Assembly (NCBI RefSeq): GCF_004342845.1
Contig: NZ_SLXB01000013.1
Coordinates: forward strand, 33,295-97,294
DNA: 64,000 nt
Direction: 5' to 3'
Source: Prevotella heparinolytica
GTDB taxonomy: Bacteria; Bacteroidota; Bacteroidia; Bacteroidales; Bacteroidaceae
The translations under genes were made by a program, and so were the position numbers. Under the pieces are notes generated by a model, which saw only the letters and a list, made by a program, of their open reading frames with translations, had not been told where the DNA came from and made no database searches. Each line of letters starts with the position of its first letter. The first letter of the stretch is position 1. Shown here one piece after another: positions 41,090 to 50,081 of the stretch.

Positions 41090-43813
41090 CTAATACCACT
41101 TAATATTTGTCTGAGTCTGGCTTCTTTGCTCCCATTTCAAGTCTTGCAGAATCTGTGCGGTAGCACGAATGGTGAAATTATAATATTTATACATTCCAAA
41201 AGGAGCAAGGCTGGCAGTCATCGTAAAGCAGTGCAAATCACGCGTGATATTAAAGACCGTATTTGTTATCAGCTTTGCATTGAAATCATAACCGGAGTTG
41301 AAATTTACCGCCCACTTATTGCTTAGCTTGACATTTCCATTGATGTTAAGAGCATTCAAGCTGATTTTATAGGGGTAACGCATATTCTTCCGATTGATAG
41401 GCTTATCCCTATCTTCCGTTATATTGAAGCCGGTACTCAAAGATACAGACCACGGCATTTTGAAAGCCTGATAACCATCGGCATCGGCCGTTGCTTCTTT
41501 TGTTTTCTTCGCCGGCATGCCCACACCCGAATTTTCAGCATCAGCCCCCTCTTCATCTCCACCGTTCTCAGGTTTATCTTTTTTCCTTTTCTCTTCAGCC
41601 TCATCCTTTTTGCCGAAAAGTTTCTTGAAAGTGTCGTTATTCAGCGTATAGCTAAAAGAGGTGCCATAACCGGACCAACGCCCGAAACGTCCATACGACC
41701 ACTCCGTACGGTCACCCACCACCACTTCGCCTTTTTCATTGAACTCATAAGCATAAGTGGCAAATGTAGAGGCCATACTGAAAGTATAGTTTTTGCCCAA
41801 CTTCAGGCGAAGGTTCACATTCAAGTCGCTCCATGGCCTTGTCTCCGCCGCCATATTATAGCTGATACCGGCACCTAATTCATCTATCAGACTCACTTTA
41901 CGAATAGAATCGTTTTTGTCTTTGAACTTCATCTCCAGATTGTTGGAAATACTGAAATTGACACTTCCTTGCTTTCCACCGCTCGGCACGCCGAAAGGTT
42001 GCCCGGAATAATAAGAGTAGCGAACCTCTCTACGTTCTCCATTCTTTCCTTCTTCAATATAGGAGTCATAATAGCCATAGTGAGACGTAGTGAAGTCCGG
42101 CGCCGCACTGATGCTCACCGAAGGTGTGATGACATGACGGATTTGTATTTCTTTCTTGGGCAGAAACAACGGTTTGTACATGCCATAAATCTTGGTATTA
42201 ATGCCCAGACTGGTACTATAATTATACACACGGTGGAAACCATATATTGTATCGTTCACCACTTTTTGGCTCGGGATATCCCAATCTTGCTTTATTTTTC
42301 TCGTGTACCAACGTTCCGTATAATTAAACGTAGGAGTCAAATTGAAGTATTTGAATAAAGTAAACGTTGCACTGATGGGAATATCGTGTTGCATACCGTT
42401 TTCCCAATCCCTTACCAAATTGGATTTGAACAACCGGTCATCCTTTGTCCTAATGCTGTTCTTCATTCTACCGGTATAGCGAATTGAAATCTTCTCATAC
42501 CACTTTTCATCTCCCACAGCACGCTTCCGTTTGAAAGGGAAAATGGTACTGAGTGAAATATTGAGATCGGGCAAAGCTACAGCAATCGAAGAGTCTCTCA
42601 TGTTCTGGGCAATATTTCCCGAAGCAGAAATATTCAGTTTCTGATCCGGAAAGTTTCGTGAGTAGCTGACGCTTGAAGTCTTCGTGTTCTGCGACATTGC
42701 CTGCACATTATACAGATTACCAATATTAGTCTTCTCGTAACTGCTCGTAGCAAAATTCACACTGGCCGAAAAGTTTGAGTTGGGACTGGCTTTGGGGTCT
42801 TGACGATGAGACCACACCACTTTAAAGTCTTTGGCAACCGAATAGTCGGGCAATCCTTTATCACCGGTCTTGGTTACCTGATAACTTGCCTGAAACAATC
42901 CGGAATATTTATAACGCTTCACGTAATTTGATTCCGCATTCAATGCCCACGAGCCTTTTGTAAAGATATCCGCCTTCAATTTCAGATCCATCTGTTCATT
43001 GATGGCAAAATAATACCCTCCATCCGTCAAGCCGAAACCACGGTTGGAGTCATCCATATAAGTAGGCATCAGAAAGCCAGACTGATAACTGCTGGAGAAC
43101 GGGAAGAAGAAGAATGGCACAGCAATAGGAAGTGGAACATCTTCCACGACCAAATAAGCCGGTCCTGTCACTACGTTTTTCTTAGGCCGTACTTTAGCAT
43201 AAGTCATCTGCATGTAAAAGTGAGGGTGATCATGATGGTCGCAAGTGGTATAACGTCCGTTTTTCATATAGAGCTCGTCGTTATGACCCTTCTTCGCATT
43301 ATTACCGGTCACGTATCCTTCGCCTTGCTGGCTGACCACATTACTGATAATTCCTCTCTTGCTCTTAAAATTATAGCGAATAGTATCTGTTTCGTAAGAA
43401 GTGTCTCCATCCTTAAAAACGGGCCGTCCTTTCGCCGTACCTAACGAATCGATCACACCACGGGCAAAAACCGTGCTATTATCCATGTCCATAGAAATAA
43501 CATCGGCGGCCAGATCAGCCCCCGGATAGGTCACCTTGCCTTGCCCGTAAAGATGAGCAAAACCACTTTGAGTAAAAACAATGGAATCGTTGGCTTCATA
43601 AGTCACCGGAGCATCCAGTTCTGTCTTCTTGGGAGGAGGAACTGGCACAGTATCTCTCTGCAAAGAATCACCAATATGTAAAGAGTCTATCCGCTGTTTG
43701 CCCGAAGACGCCACTCTCTCTCTGCGACGTTGAGAAAGAGCCCCGTCGGAAAGAAGAAGCAAAACGAATAATAATATAAATGCTATGAATGAATTTGCTT
43801 TCAATGGCGTCAT
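41090..43813 (-). CDS. lptD: LptD-like LPS assembly outer-membrane protein
   Basis: The protein has 907 residues and a signal peptide (to about residue 27). An OstA/LptA-like N-terminal periplasmic domain (about 65-200: ANDSIVFTQSGFAHLYGQGK, VTYPGADLAADVISMDMDNS) is followed by a large beta-barrel. The LptD central block includes CDHHDHPHFYMQMTYAKVRP, PVPF-like PLPIAVPFFFFPFSSSYQSG and FLMPTYMDDSNRGFGLTDGG. It inserts lipopolysaccharide into the outer leaflet, working with LptE. A charged Glu/Lys-rich loop (about 745-785) is unusual. It is shorter in the Cys-linked features of proteobacterial LptD, as is normal for Bacteroidetes. It has its own -7 box upstream. Confidence 0.88.
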   Translation of the reverse strand: MTPLKANSFIAFILLFVLLLLSDGALSQRRRERVASSGKQRIDSLHIGDSLQRDTVPVPPPKKTELDAPVTYEANDSIVFTQSGFAHLYGQGKVTYPGADLAADVISMDMDNSTVFARGVIDSLGTAKGRPVFKDGDTSYETDTIRYNFKSKRGIISNVVSQQGEGYVTGNNAKKGHNDELYMKNGRYTTCDHHDHPHFYMQMTYAKVRPKKNVVTGPAYLVVEDVPLPIAVPFFFFPFSSSYQSGFLMPTYMDDSNRGFGLTDGGYYFAINEQMDLKLKADIFTKGSWALNAESNYVKRYKYSGLFQASYQVTKTGDKGLPDYSVAKDFKVVWSHRQDPKASPNSNFSASVNFATSSYEKTNIGNLYNVQAMSQNTKTSSVSYSRNFPDQKLNISASGNIAQNMRDSSIAVALPDLNISLSTIFPFKRKRAVGDEKWYEKISIRYTGRMKNSIRTKDDRLFKSNLVRDWENGMQHDIPISATFTLFKYFNLTPTFNYTERWYTRKIKQDWDIPSQKVVNDTIYGFHRVYNYSTSLGINTKIYGMYKPLFLPKKEIQIRHVITPSVSISAAPDFTTSHYGYYDSYIEEGKNGERREVRYSYYSGQPFGVPSGGKQGSVNFSISNNLEMKFKDKNDSIRKVSLIDELGAGISYNMAAETRPWSDLNVNLRLKLGKNYTFSMASTFATYAYEFNEKGEVVVGDRTEWSYGRFGRWSGYGTSFSYTLNNDTFKKLFGKKDEAEEKRKKDKPENGGDEEGADAENSGVGMPAKKTKEATADADGYQAFKMPWSVSLSTGFNITEDRDKPINRKNMRYPYKISLNALNINGNVKLSNKWAVNFNSGYDFNAKLITNTVFNITRDLHCFTMTASLAPFGMYKYYNFTIRATAQILQDLKWEQRSQTQTNIKWY

Positions 43814-43840
43814 TAACTAATAGTTTTACGCTTAGGATGG

Positions 43841-43848
43841 CAAAAGTA
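43841..43848 (-). promoter_or_regulatory. -7 box of lptD
   Basis: The minus-strand site is TACTTTTG, matching TAnnTTTG, 27 bp before the lptD ATG. Confidence 0.55.
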
Positions 43849-43893
43849 CGTATTTTATGCGTATAATCTCCCTTTTTAAAGAAATTTAGATTG

Positions 43894-44430
43894 CTACAAG
43901 AACTGTTCGCACCAATGTTCAAAGCGCCTTAAGCCCTCTTCGCCGTAACGTTCCAAACTTTTCCGGGCTTTATCTATGCTCTTTTCTTTCTCCAAATGAG
44001 TTTTTGAATAGAACTTATCGGCAAAACAGATGACTTGTTCTTCCAGACTGACAGGAAGCATTTCGCGATGCGGAATCGGCAGGCTTTGTGTTACGATCTC
44101 TGCCAATGAAAGTCCGGCTCCGGTATGCCTTTCGCATACCAACGCATGTCGGGGATAGCCTTCACCACGTAGTAAATCAGCACCCAAATAACCATGGCAG
44201 ATATACGGTCTATCGCCAAAGCAATGAATGCCGGGAGCATCGGTAAGGAAAATACCGATATCATGCAACATAGCTGCCTCGTATATAAATTCTTTGTCCA
44301 AAGAAAGCTCCGGATGGCATTCAGCAATCTGCAATGCTTTATGGGCAACGGCATGGCTATGAATCAGCAATATATGCTTCAAAGGACTCTCTTCGGGATA
44401 ATATTTGTCAATCAGCGACTCAGGAGACAT
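43894..44430 (-). CDS. HD-domain phosphohydrolase
   Basis: This is a 178-residue cytoplasmic protein. HD motifs are LLIHSHAVAHKALQIA (His), EAAMLHDIGIFLTDAPG (the HD pair) and HGYLGADLLRGEGYPRHALV, with a later FADKFYSK Asp. The pattern resembles the small HDIG/YqeK- or uridylyl-removing-like HD hydrolases that act on nucleotides or related phosphoesters. The substrate is not identifiable. It is divergent from the deacetylase gene and 80 bp upstream of lptD, in the same direction. Confidence 0.85.
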   Translation of the reverse strand: MSPESLIDKYYPEESPLKHILLIHSHAVAHKALQIAECHPELSLDKEFIYEAAMLHDIGIFLTDAPGIHCFGDRPYICHGYLGADLLRGEGYPRHALVCERHTGAGLSLAEIVTQSLPIPHREMLPVSLEEQVICFADKFYSKTHLEKEKSIDKARKSLERYGEEGLRRFEHWCEQFL

Positions 44431-44476
44431 AATGCTTTTGCGTTTATTGTTTGCATAAATAGTTCTTTATTCATGC

Positions 44477-44496
44477 TATTTTTGCCGTCAAAAATA
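44477..44496. promoter_or_regulatory. Mirror-image divergent -7 boxes
   Basis: TATTTTTG (44477-44484, plus strand) and TATTTTTG (44496-44489, minus strand) face each other across CCGT, forming a 20-bp palindrome. They fit divergent promoters for the deacetylase and HD genes. A second plus-strand box, TAACTTTG, is at 44519-44526, 22 bp before the deacetylase ATG. Confidence 0.5.
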
Positions 44497-44548
44497 CGAA
44501 TTATTCTGCAACAATGGCTAACTTTGCCACATATAACACCACAAAAGT

Positions 44549-45343
44549 ATGATTCTATTAAGTTTTGACACAGAAGAATTTGACGTCCCCCGCGAACATG
44601 GAGTAGAGATCTCCTTGGACGAGGCCATGAAAATTTCAGTGACCGGAACATGCAAAATTCTTGATATATTGCAGAGCAACAGCGTAAAGGCAACATTTTT
44701 CTGCACCACGAACTTCGCAGAAAATGCCCCGCAAGTGATGCAACGCATCATCAATGAAGGGCATGAAGTTGCAGCACATGGGTGTGATCATTGGCGTCCA
44801 CAAGAATCTGATGTACATCTTTCCAAAGCGACCCTTGAAAAACTCCTCCCGATCACCGTCAGCGGATACCGGCAGCCACGTATGTTTCCCGTATCCGATG
44901 AAGAAATCGAGAAGAATGGCTACACCTATAATTCATCCTTAAACCCAGCCTTCATTCCCGGACGCTACATGCACCTGACCGAACCGCGTACCTGCTTCAT
45001 GAAAAACAAAGTATTGCAAATCCCTGCTTCGGTGACGCCTCTGTTGCGCTTCCCCCTATTCTGGCTTTCGTGCCATAATCTGCCAATGAATCTTTATTTA
45101 TGGATGACCCATAGGGTACTTCGGCATGATGGTTATTTCGTCACCTATTTCCATCCTTGGGAGTTCTTCCCGTTAGGTAAACATCCTGAGCTTAAAATGC
45201 CCTTTATCATAAAGAACCGTTCGGGCGAAGGAATGGAAAAACGACTCGACACCCTCATCCGCAATTTAAAGAGCAAAGGTTATCCGTTCATGACTTATAA
45301 CGAGTTTGCCGCCATCAAAATAGCAGAACTTAAAAACAAATAA
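44549..45343 (+). CDS. NodB-fold polysaccharide deacetylase (ArnD-like context)
   Basis: This is a 264-residue protein with no signal peptide. Deacetylase motifs are motif 1 LLSFDTEEFD (Asp7), motif 2 VAAHGCDHW (His77, His81), motif 3 GYRQPRMFP (Arg108, Pro110) and a C-terminal YFHPWEF. It would remove an N-acetyl group from a sugar, probably attached to a lipid carrier. Two bases separate it from a DPM/ArnC-like GT2 gene, followed by GtrA, so its likely substrate is an undecaprenyl-phosphate sugar. The exact sugar is unknown. Confidence 0.85.
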   Translation: MILLSFDTEEFDVPREHGVEISLDEAMKISVTGTCKILDILQSNSVKATFFCTTNFAENAPQVMQRIINEGHEVAAHGCDHWRPQESDVHLSKATLEKLLPITVSGYRQPRMFPVSDEEIEKNGYTYNSSLNPAFIPGRYMHLTEPRTCFMKNKVLQIPASVTPLLRFPLFWLSCHNLPMNLYLWMTHRVLRHDGYFVTYFHPWEFFPLGKHPELKMPFIIKNRSGEGMEKRLDTLIRNLKSKGYPFMTYNEFAAIKIAELKNK

Positions 45344-45345
45344 AA

Positions 45346-46305
45346 ATGATTAGACTGGCCATTGTCTGCCCTTGCTACAATGAAGAGGCAGTACTTCACC
45401 AGTCAGCAAAATTGCTGACTGCTTTATTGAATGACTTGATTTCAAAACAGAAAATCACTCCAGACAGTTTTGTGCTTTTGGTAAATGACGGTAGCCAAGA
45501 CCGCACTTGGCAAATTATCCGTGAGCTGTACAGAACAAACCCTTATATGAAAGGAGTAAATCTCGCACGCAACGTAGGGCATCAAAATGCCATCATGGCC
45601 GGAATGATGTCTGCCAAAGCATGGAGCGATGCGGTGATCACAATGGACGTCGATTTGCAAGACGACCTTAATGCAGTAGAACGCATGATAGATTTACACG
45701 CCAAAGGTTTTGACATTGTATATGGCATAAAAGTACAGCGGAGCGCCGACCCTATGCTGAAACGGGTTTCGGCTATGACTTTCTATAAACTCCAGAGAAA
45801 AATGGGTGTGGAAAGTTATTATAACCATGCCGACTTCCGTTTATTAAGCAAACGCGCCCTCGATCTGCTGGCCGGCTATCAGGAAAGGAACTTATATTTG
45901 CGGGGAATAATTCCTTTGTTGGGACTTCCATCGACTACCGTAGATGACGTAATCAAGGAACGCACTGCCGGCGTCTCCAAATATACCTTAAGAAAGATGT
46001 TGAGTCTGGCGCTGGACGGCATTACATCGTTCTCCGTGAAACCCATTTATTGCATTGTATACTCAGGAGGAATCTTCATCTTTATCAGTATTCTTATAGG
46101 TATCTATGTACTCTACTCCTTGATGTCCGGAACCGCCGAACACGGATGGGCTTCGCTCATACTATCCATCTGGTTCGTGGGAGGCGCTGTACTAATCTCC
46201 ATCGGCAGCATAGGCATATATATCGGAAAGATTTATAAAGAAGTTAAACACCGCCCGCTCTACAACATTGAAGAAGTGCTGCATGAGAATAAAAAGGATG
46301 AATAA
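45346..46305 (+). CDS. GT2 glycosyltransferase, polyprenyl-phosphate sugar synthase type (ArnC/GtrB-like)
   Basis: This is a 319-residue protein. The N-terminal GT-A domain (about 1-215) has IVCPCYNEEAVLHQSAKLLT, LVNDGSQDRTW, ARNVGHQNAIMAGM and the DxD in TMDVDLQDDL. Two C-terminal transmembrane helices (about 232-262 and 272-300) are typical of ArnC/GtrB/DPM synthases. It would transfer a sugar from a nucleotide donor to undecaprenyl phosphate at the cytoplasmic face. It begins 2 bp after the deacetylase and overlaps the start of the GtrA gene. Confidence 0.92.
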   Translation: MIRLAIVCPCYNEEAVLHQSAKLLTALLNDLISKQKITPDSFVLLVNDGSQDRTWQIIRELYRTNPYMKGVNLARNVGHQNAIMAGMMSAKAWSDAVITMDVDLQDDLNAVERMIDLHAKGFDIVYGIKVQRSADPMLKRVSAMTFYKLQRKMGVESYYNHADFRLLSKRALDLLAGYQERNLYLRGIIPLLGLPSTTVDDVIKERTAGVSKYTLRKMLSLALDGITSFSVKPIYCIVYSGGIFIFISILIGIYVLYSLMSGTAEHGWASLILSIWFVGGAVLISIGSIGIYIGKIYKEVKHRPLYNIEEVLHENKKDE

Positions 46306-46732
46306 GATCAAGGCATTCTGGAACAGTCACCCCGAATGGCAAGAGAAGTTCTGGCAAGTTGTTCGGTTTGGCATTGTAGGTACAATCTCATCGGCCATCC
46401 ATTACGGGGTGTACTGTCTGCTTTTGGAATTTGTCAATCCCAACTTTGCCTTTACCGGAGGATATATCGTAGGCTTTATATGCAACTATTTCCTCACCAC
46501 GTTCTTTACATTCCGCTCTCATCCTTCATCGGCCAATGCCGCCGGTTTCAGTTTCAGCCACATCGTAAACTATTTATTGGAAATCGGATTATTGAATCTC
46601 TTTCTGTGGATGGGGGCAGGAAAACTGCTCGCCCCCATATTGGTTATGATAATCGTAGTACCTATCAATTTCCTGATTCTCCATTTTGTATATACCTATC
46701 GGAAGAAGGGGAAGAAGCAGATTCCTTCGTAA
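46298..46732 (+). CDS. GtrA-family membrane protein (candidate flippase)
   Basis: The protein has about 144 residues and four transmembrane segments. It contains the GtrA signature VVRFGIVGTISSAIHYGVYC, YIVGFICNYFLTTFFTFRS and a basic C-terminus (YTYRKKGKKQ). The start is ATG 46298, which overlaps the GT2 stop. An upstream ATG at 46283 and a TTG at 46268 are also open. GtrA proteins are thought to translocate undecaprenyl-phosphate sugars. Its 3' end overlaps the convergent GT39 gene by 68 bp. Confidence 0.88.
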   Translation: MNKIKAFWNSHPEWQEKFWQVVRFGIVGTISSAIHYGVYCLLLEFVNPNFAFTGGYIVGFICNYFLTTFFTFRSHPSSANAAGFSFSHIVNYLLEIGLLNLFLWMGAGKLLAPILVMIIVVPINFLILHFVYTYRKKGKKQIPS

Positions 46733-48449
46733 ACCGATAGACTTCGGCAATCTGGCCGACTACTTTTTTGGAAGACTGATATCGTTTTTCAAAACGATAT
46801 CCTTCTTCTTCAAATTGCGGGAAGAATTTTTCCACATCGTCCACCCTTATCAACAGAAAACCATCTGTGGGACGCTCCTTATAAAAGTTTCCGATGCGGT
46901 TACGAAGATAGAAGTTCACTTCAAAGAAATGCAAAGGGTCACCTGCCGCAAAAACTCCTTCAGAAATAAACTCATACAAAGTCCCCTCTTCTTCGGGTGC
47001 TACTTGGTTTATTTCCGCCGCAATACCCTTGACAGATTTCACATTAAGCACAGCAGGCTGATAAGCTCCATCCAAAGAAATATAAATACTCATAAGCAAT
47101 GCCACTAAGAGGACCAACGCTTTATTTCCAACCAAGTGCTTACTGTATATCCACCAAACAACAGCCAGCGATGTAGGAATGGCAATCAACAGCCAGGACA
47201 GTCCGCCGACAGCTTGCAAAGCATGAAGCATCTGAATGTTCTTGTCCGCATGTCTGCCATGAAATACGGTGTCGGGAATCAACCCCAGCTTAACAATCAG
47301 AAAGCAAACGAATAGTAAAAGGGCAACTACTGCCAGTGTTCCTCCATAAGCCTTGATTACCCATTTTTTCTTCTCTGCCCACAAGAAAATGCACCGGGCA
47401 ATAAAGTAAGCAATAAAAGGGTAAATAGGCATCAGATACACACTGCGCTTACTCTGCGGGAAGCAATAGAACAGAAATATGATGACAATAGAGGTAGCCG
47501 CAAACAAATCTACCGAATTCATCTGTCGTATTTTCTCTGTCGTCCACTTCCACCACTGAAAAGGTTTCAACGATACACGACATTTACGCCACGGCAATGT
47601 GAAAAGTGAAAACACAAGCAACAGTGTCCAAGGCACATAGCCTGCCACAAGGGTGATTAAGTTATAGTACCATGGATTAACGCATGATTCGTAACTCATC
47701 GTATTAGTCATGCGCCCGAAGTTCTCTTCCATCACCAATGCCAGAAATTCTTCTCCACCTTGTTGATAGGCAGCTACATACCAACCTAAGGGTAATAAGA
47801 GAGATAGGGTTCCGCAAGCCAACATCCATAAGAATGCCCGCAAAAAAGAGACATTACGGAGCAACAAAAACACTCCCATAACCAAACAAGGAATCAAGCT
47901 GCCCACCGGTCCCTTGGTAAGCGTGCCCAGACTCATCAACAAAACAGCCAGCCAAGGAACGCCATGCATCCCTCTCTCATACCATCGGTAGAACGCATAT
48001 AAGGCTCCTACTGTCAACGCTGTAAGAACCATATCCACCCGGCAGTTCATTCCCGCCCGATGAAGTTCAAAGTTTGTCAAAGAAATAAAAGCAACCAATA
48101 ATGCTATCCCCATACTTGTTCTTTTGGCAAAAAACAAAAAGCCGAAGAAAACCATGGCTATCAGTGCAATGGCAGAGGGCATGCGGGAAGTCATTTCAGT
48201 AACTTCACCTCCATTCAGTAGAGAGAGGGCTGCCACCGACCAATGAAAAAAAGGAGGTTTATAGGCCAGTTCTCCACCATTGTTCCGAGGCGATATCCAG
48301 TTTCCGCTCTCTATCATGGAAAGAGAAACAATGGACTCGCGAGGCTCACCTTTCGTGTGATACTCTGACAATCCTAAAAACGGAATGATAGTTACAATAC
48401 TAATTAACAAGAGCCCTAACGCTACATCACGTAATGAAAATGACTTCAT
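46665..48449 (-). CDS. GT39/ArnT-like membrane glycosyltransferase
   Basis: This is a 594-residue protein with about 12 hydrophobic segments. The N-terminal loop shows the ArnT/PMT pattern: GEPRESIVSLSMIESGNWIS, then NGGELAYKPPFFHW. Later blocks are GPVGSLIPCLVMGVF and WYYNLITLVAGYVPW, followed by a periplasmic C-terminal domain. Such enzymes move a sugar from undecaprenyl phosphate to lipid A or another periplasmic acceptor. It faces the deacetylase-GT2-GtrA operon and overlaps GtrA by 68 bp. This suggests it completes the same pathway, which is inference from context. Confidence 0.9.
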   Translation of the reverse strand: MKSFSLRDVALGLLLISIVTIIPFLGLSEYHTKGEPRESIVSLSMIESGNWISPRNNGGELAYKPPFFHWSVAALSLLNGGEVTEMTSRMPSAIALIAMVFFGFLFFAKRTSMGIALLVAFISLTNFELHRAGMNCRVDMVLTALTVGALYAFYRWYERGMHGVPWLAVLLMSLGTLTKGPVGSLIPCLVMGVFLLLRNVSFLRAFLWMLACGTLSLLLPLGWYVAAYQQGGEEFLALVMEENFGRMTNTMSYESCVNPWYYNLITLVAGYVPWTLLLVFSLFTLPWRKCRVSLKPFQWWKWTTEKIRQMNSVDLFAATSIVIIFLFYCFPQSKRSVYLMPIYPFIAYFIARCIFLWAEKKKWVIKAYGGTLAVVALLLFVCFLIVKLGLIPDTVFHGRHADKNIQMLHALQAVGGLSWLLIAIPTSLAVVWWIYSKHLVGNKALVLLVALLMSIYISLDGAYQPAVLNVKSVKGIAAEINQVAPEEEGTLYEFISEGVFAAGDPLHFFEVNFYLRNRIGNFYKERPTDGFLLIRVDDVEKFFPQFEEEGYRFEKRYQSSKKVVGQIAEVYRFTKESASSPSSDRYIQNGESGN

Positions 48450-48496
48450 CTTTGATTATCTTTATTTGTTTGTTTACACTTATTTCGAATTAAGGA

Positions 48497-48504
48497 CAAA
48501 AGTA
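48497..48504 (-). promoter_or_regulatory. -7 box of the GT39 gene
   Basis: The minus-strand site is TACTTTTG, 47 bp before the GT39 ATG. It suggests the gene can be transcribed apart from the upstream transporter. Confidence 0.55.
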
Positions 48505-48554
48505 GGAAAAATCCCCTATGGAGCACTTATTTTTCTCATTTTTCATACTTATTC

Positions 48555-49517
48555 TCACTTTTCAGCTTCCTGTTCTTTCTTCCTTTTTTTCCAAAGTTGC
48601 CAGCTATTAATCATATTTTGCCACAAAACATAAGAACCGGGACCTACGGACGACAAGGGATTAAGATAAGTGTATGCCATCCAAATGGCCAATACCGTGT
48701 TTTTCTGTCCCAACGCTTGTCCTCCGCTAATGCGTTCTCCATAATATCCTCCCATCTTTTTTCCTAAATAGAATTGTACGCAACACGTCAACAATCCGGC
48801 AAAAGCAATCATTATTTCTACCGATGTCGACGCGTCACTGTTCGCCAACGAACGCACCGTCTGTCCAGAAACAATGGCCAGTGCCACTGCCCATAAATAA
48901 AAGGCCACATCCCGGGTATTTGACAGCAAATGATGTATCTTTGGCACATATACACGCAGAAAACAAGCTAAAAAGAAAGGGAGCAACAACAGAGGAAACA
49001 CTCTGCTAAGAATCTTCTGAGAAGCAGCCCAGAAAGTAATATCGGCATGAGGCTCTACCATCGGAAACACCAAAGGAACAACGAGGGCAGCCAACAGGTT
49101 GGAGAATAAAGTATAGGTAGTCAGACTCGCCGCACTACCACCCAATTTGCCGGTAATGACAGCAGCAGCCGTCGCCGTAGGGCAAATCAAACAGACCATT
49201 GTTCCTTCAAACACTTCCCTATAAGTTTCTCCCATCGGGAGGTACACCAACAAAACAACAATCAGCAGACAAGAAACTATCTGAAACAACAACAGCCACC
49301 CGTGCCATGATTTAGGCTTCAACTCATGCATCTCTATCTTGCAGAAAGTAAGGAGCAACTGGAAAAAAATCAGAATCGGCATAAGTATCGTGACAAAGCT
49401 GTCGATATAGGACTTGGCTAATCCCCCAAAAGAAACCTTTGCCAAAAAGAAGTAGCCCAAAGTCCCTGCGAGCATAGCCAAAGGCAGTGTCCAGTTTTTT
49501 ATGAAACGAAGCAACAT
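48555..49517 (-). CDS. BASS/SBF-family transporter (bile acid:sodium symporter superfamily)
   Basis: This is a 320-residue protein with about ten transmembrane segments. Superfamily features are MPILIFFQLLLTF, MVCLICPTATAAAVITGKLG (crossover-type motif), TTYTLFSNLLAALVVPLVFP and GQALGQKNTVLAIWMAYTYL. A C-terminal basic/acidic tail (KKRKKEQEAEK) follows the last helix. It would move an organic anion or bile-acid-like solute with sodium. Substrate not predictable. It begins 10 bp after ispF ends. Confidence 0.82.
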   Translation of the reverse strand: MLLRFIKNWTLPLAMLAGTLGYFFLAKVSFGGLAKSYIDSFVTILMPILIFFQLLLTFCKIEMHELKPKSWHGWLLLFQIVSCLLIVVLLVYLPMGETYREVFEGTMVCLICPTATAAAVITGKLGGSAASLTTYTLFSNLLAALVVPLVFPMVEPHADITFWAASQKILSRVFPLLLLPFFLACFLRVYVPKIHHLLSNTRDVAFYLWAVALAIVSGQTVRSLANSDASTSVEIMIAFAGLLTCCVQFYLGKKMGGYYGERISGGQALGQKNTVLAIWMAYTYLNPLSSVGPGSYVLWQNMINSWQLWKKRKKEQEAEK

Positions 49518-49527
49518 ATTGTCTATT

Positions 49528-50007
49528 CTACGCTTTCTCTATCAATACCGTGACATAAGCTGAAATGCCTTCTTCCCTACCGGTGAAACCAAGCTTCTCG
49601 GTAGTGGTGGCTTTAATGGATATGTCATCCTCATCTATCCCCACCACGGCAGCAAGCGTCCGTTGCATTTCAGGAATATGAACTTTCAATTTAGGACGTT
49701 CGGCACAAATCGTAGCATCAATATTGCCAATAGAATAGCCTTTATCAGCCAATAATCCCACAGTCTTCATCAGTAGAATTTTACTATCTATATCTTTGAA
49801 TTCACCGGCCGTATCAGGAAAATGATAACCGATATCACGCATGTTGGCCGCCCCCAGCAGTGCATCACAAATGGCATGAACAAGCACATCTGCATCCGAA
49901 TGTCCCAACAATCCCTTTTCATGCTCCAAACGAATACCACCCAGCCACAATTCACGTCCTGCCACCAATTGGTGGACATCAAAGCCGAAGCCTACACGTA
50001 TTTTCAT
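49528..50007 (-). CDS. ispF: 2-C-methyl-D-erythritol 2,4-cyclodiphosphate synthase
   Basis: This is a 159-residue enzyme of normal length that catalyses the cyclising step of the MEP isoprenoid pathway. Motifs are RVGFGFDVHQLV (Asp and His metal ligands), GLLGHSDADVLVHAICDALL, DIGYHFPDTAGEFKDIDS and the C-terminal ATTTEKLGFTGREEGISAY. All metal and substrate residues appear present. It lies 10 bp upstream of the transporter gene and 74 bp after the FAH-family gene. Confidence 0.97.
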   Translation of the reverse strand: MKIRVGFGFDVHQLVAGRELWLGGIRLEHEKGLLGHSDADVLVHAICDALLGAANMRDIGYHFPDTAGEFKDIDSKILLMKTVGLLADKGYSIGNIDATICAERPKLKVHIPEMQRTLAAVVGIDEDDISIKATTTEKLGFTGREEGISAYVTVLIEKA

Positions 50008-50081
50008 ATTGTTTCTTCTTTAAATATCACACGAAAGTACGGAAAATAAACGAAAATACAAGATAAAAGCCAGGAAGGCTC

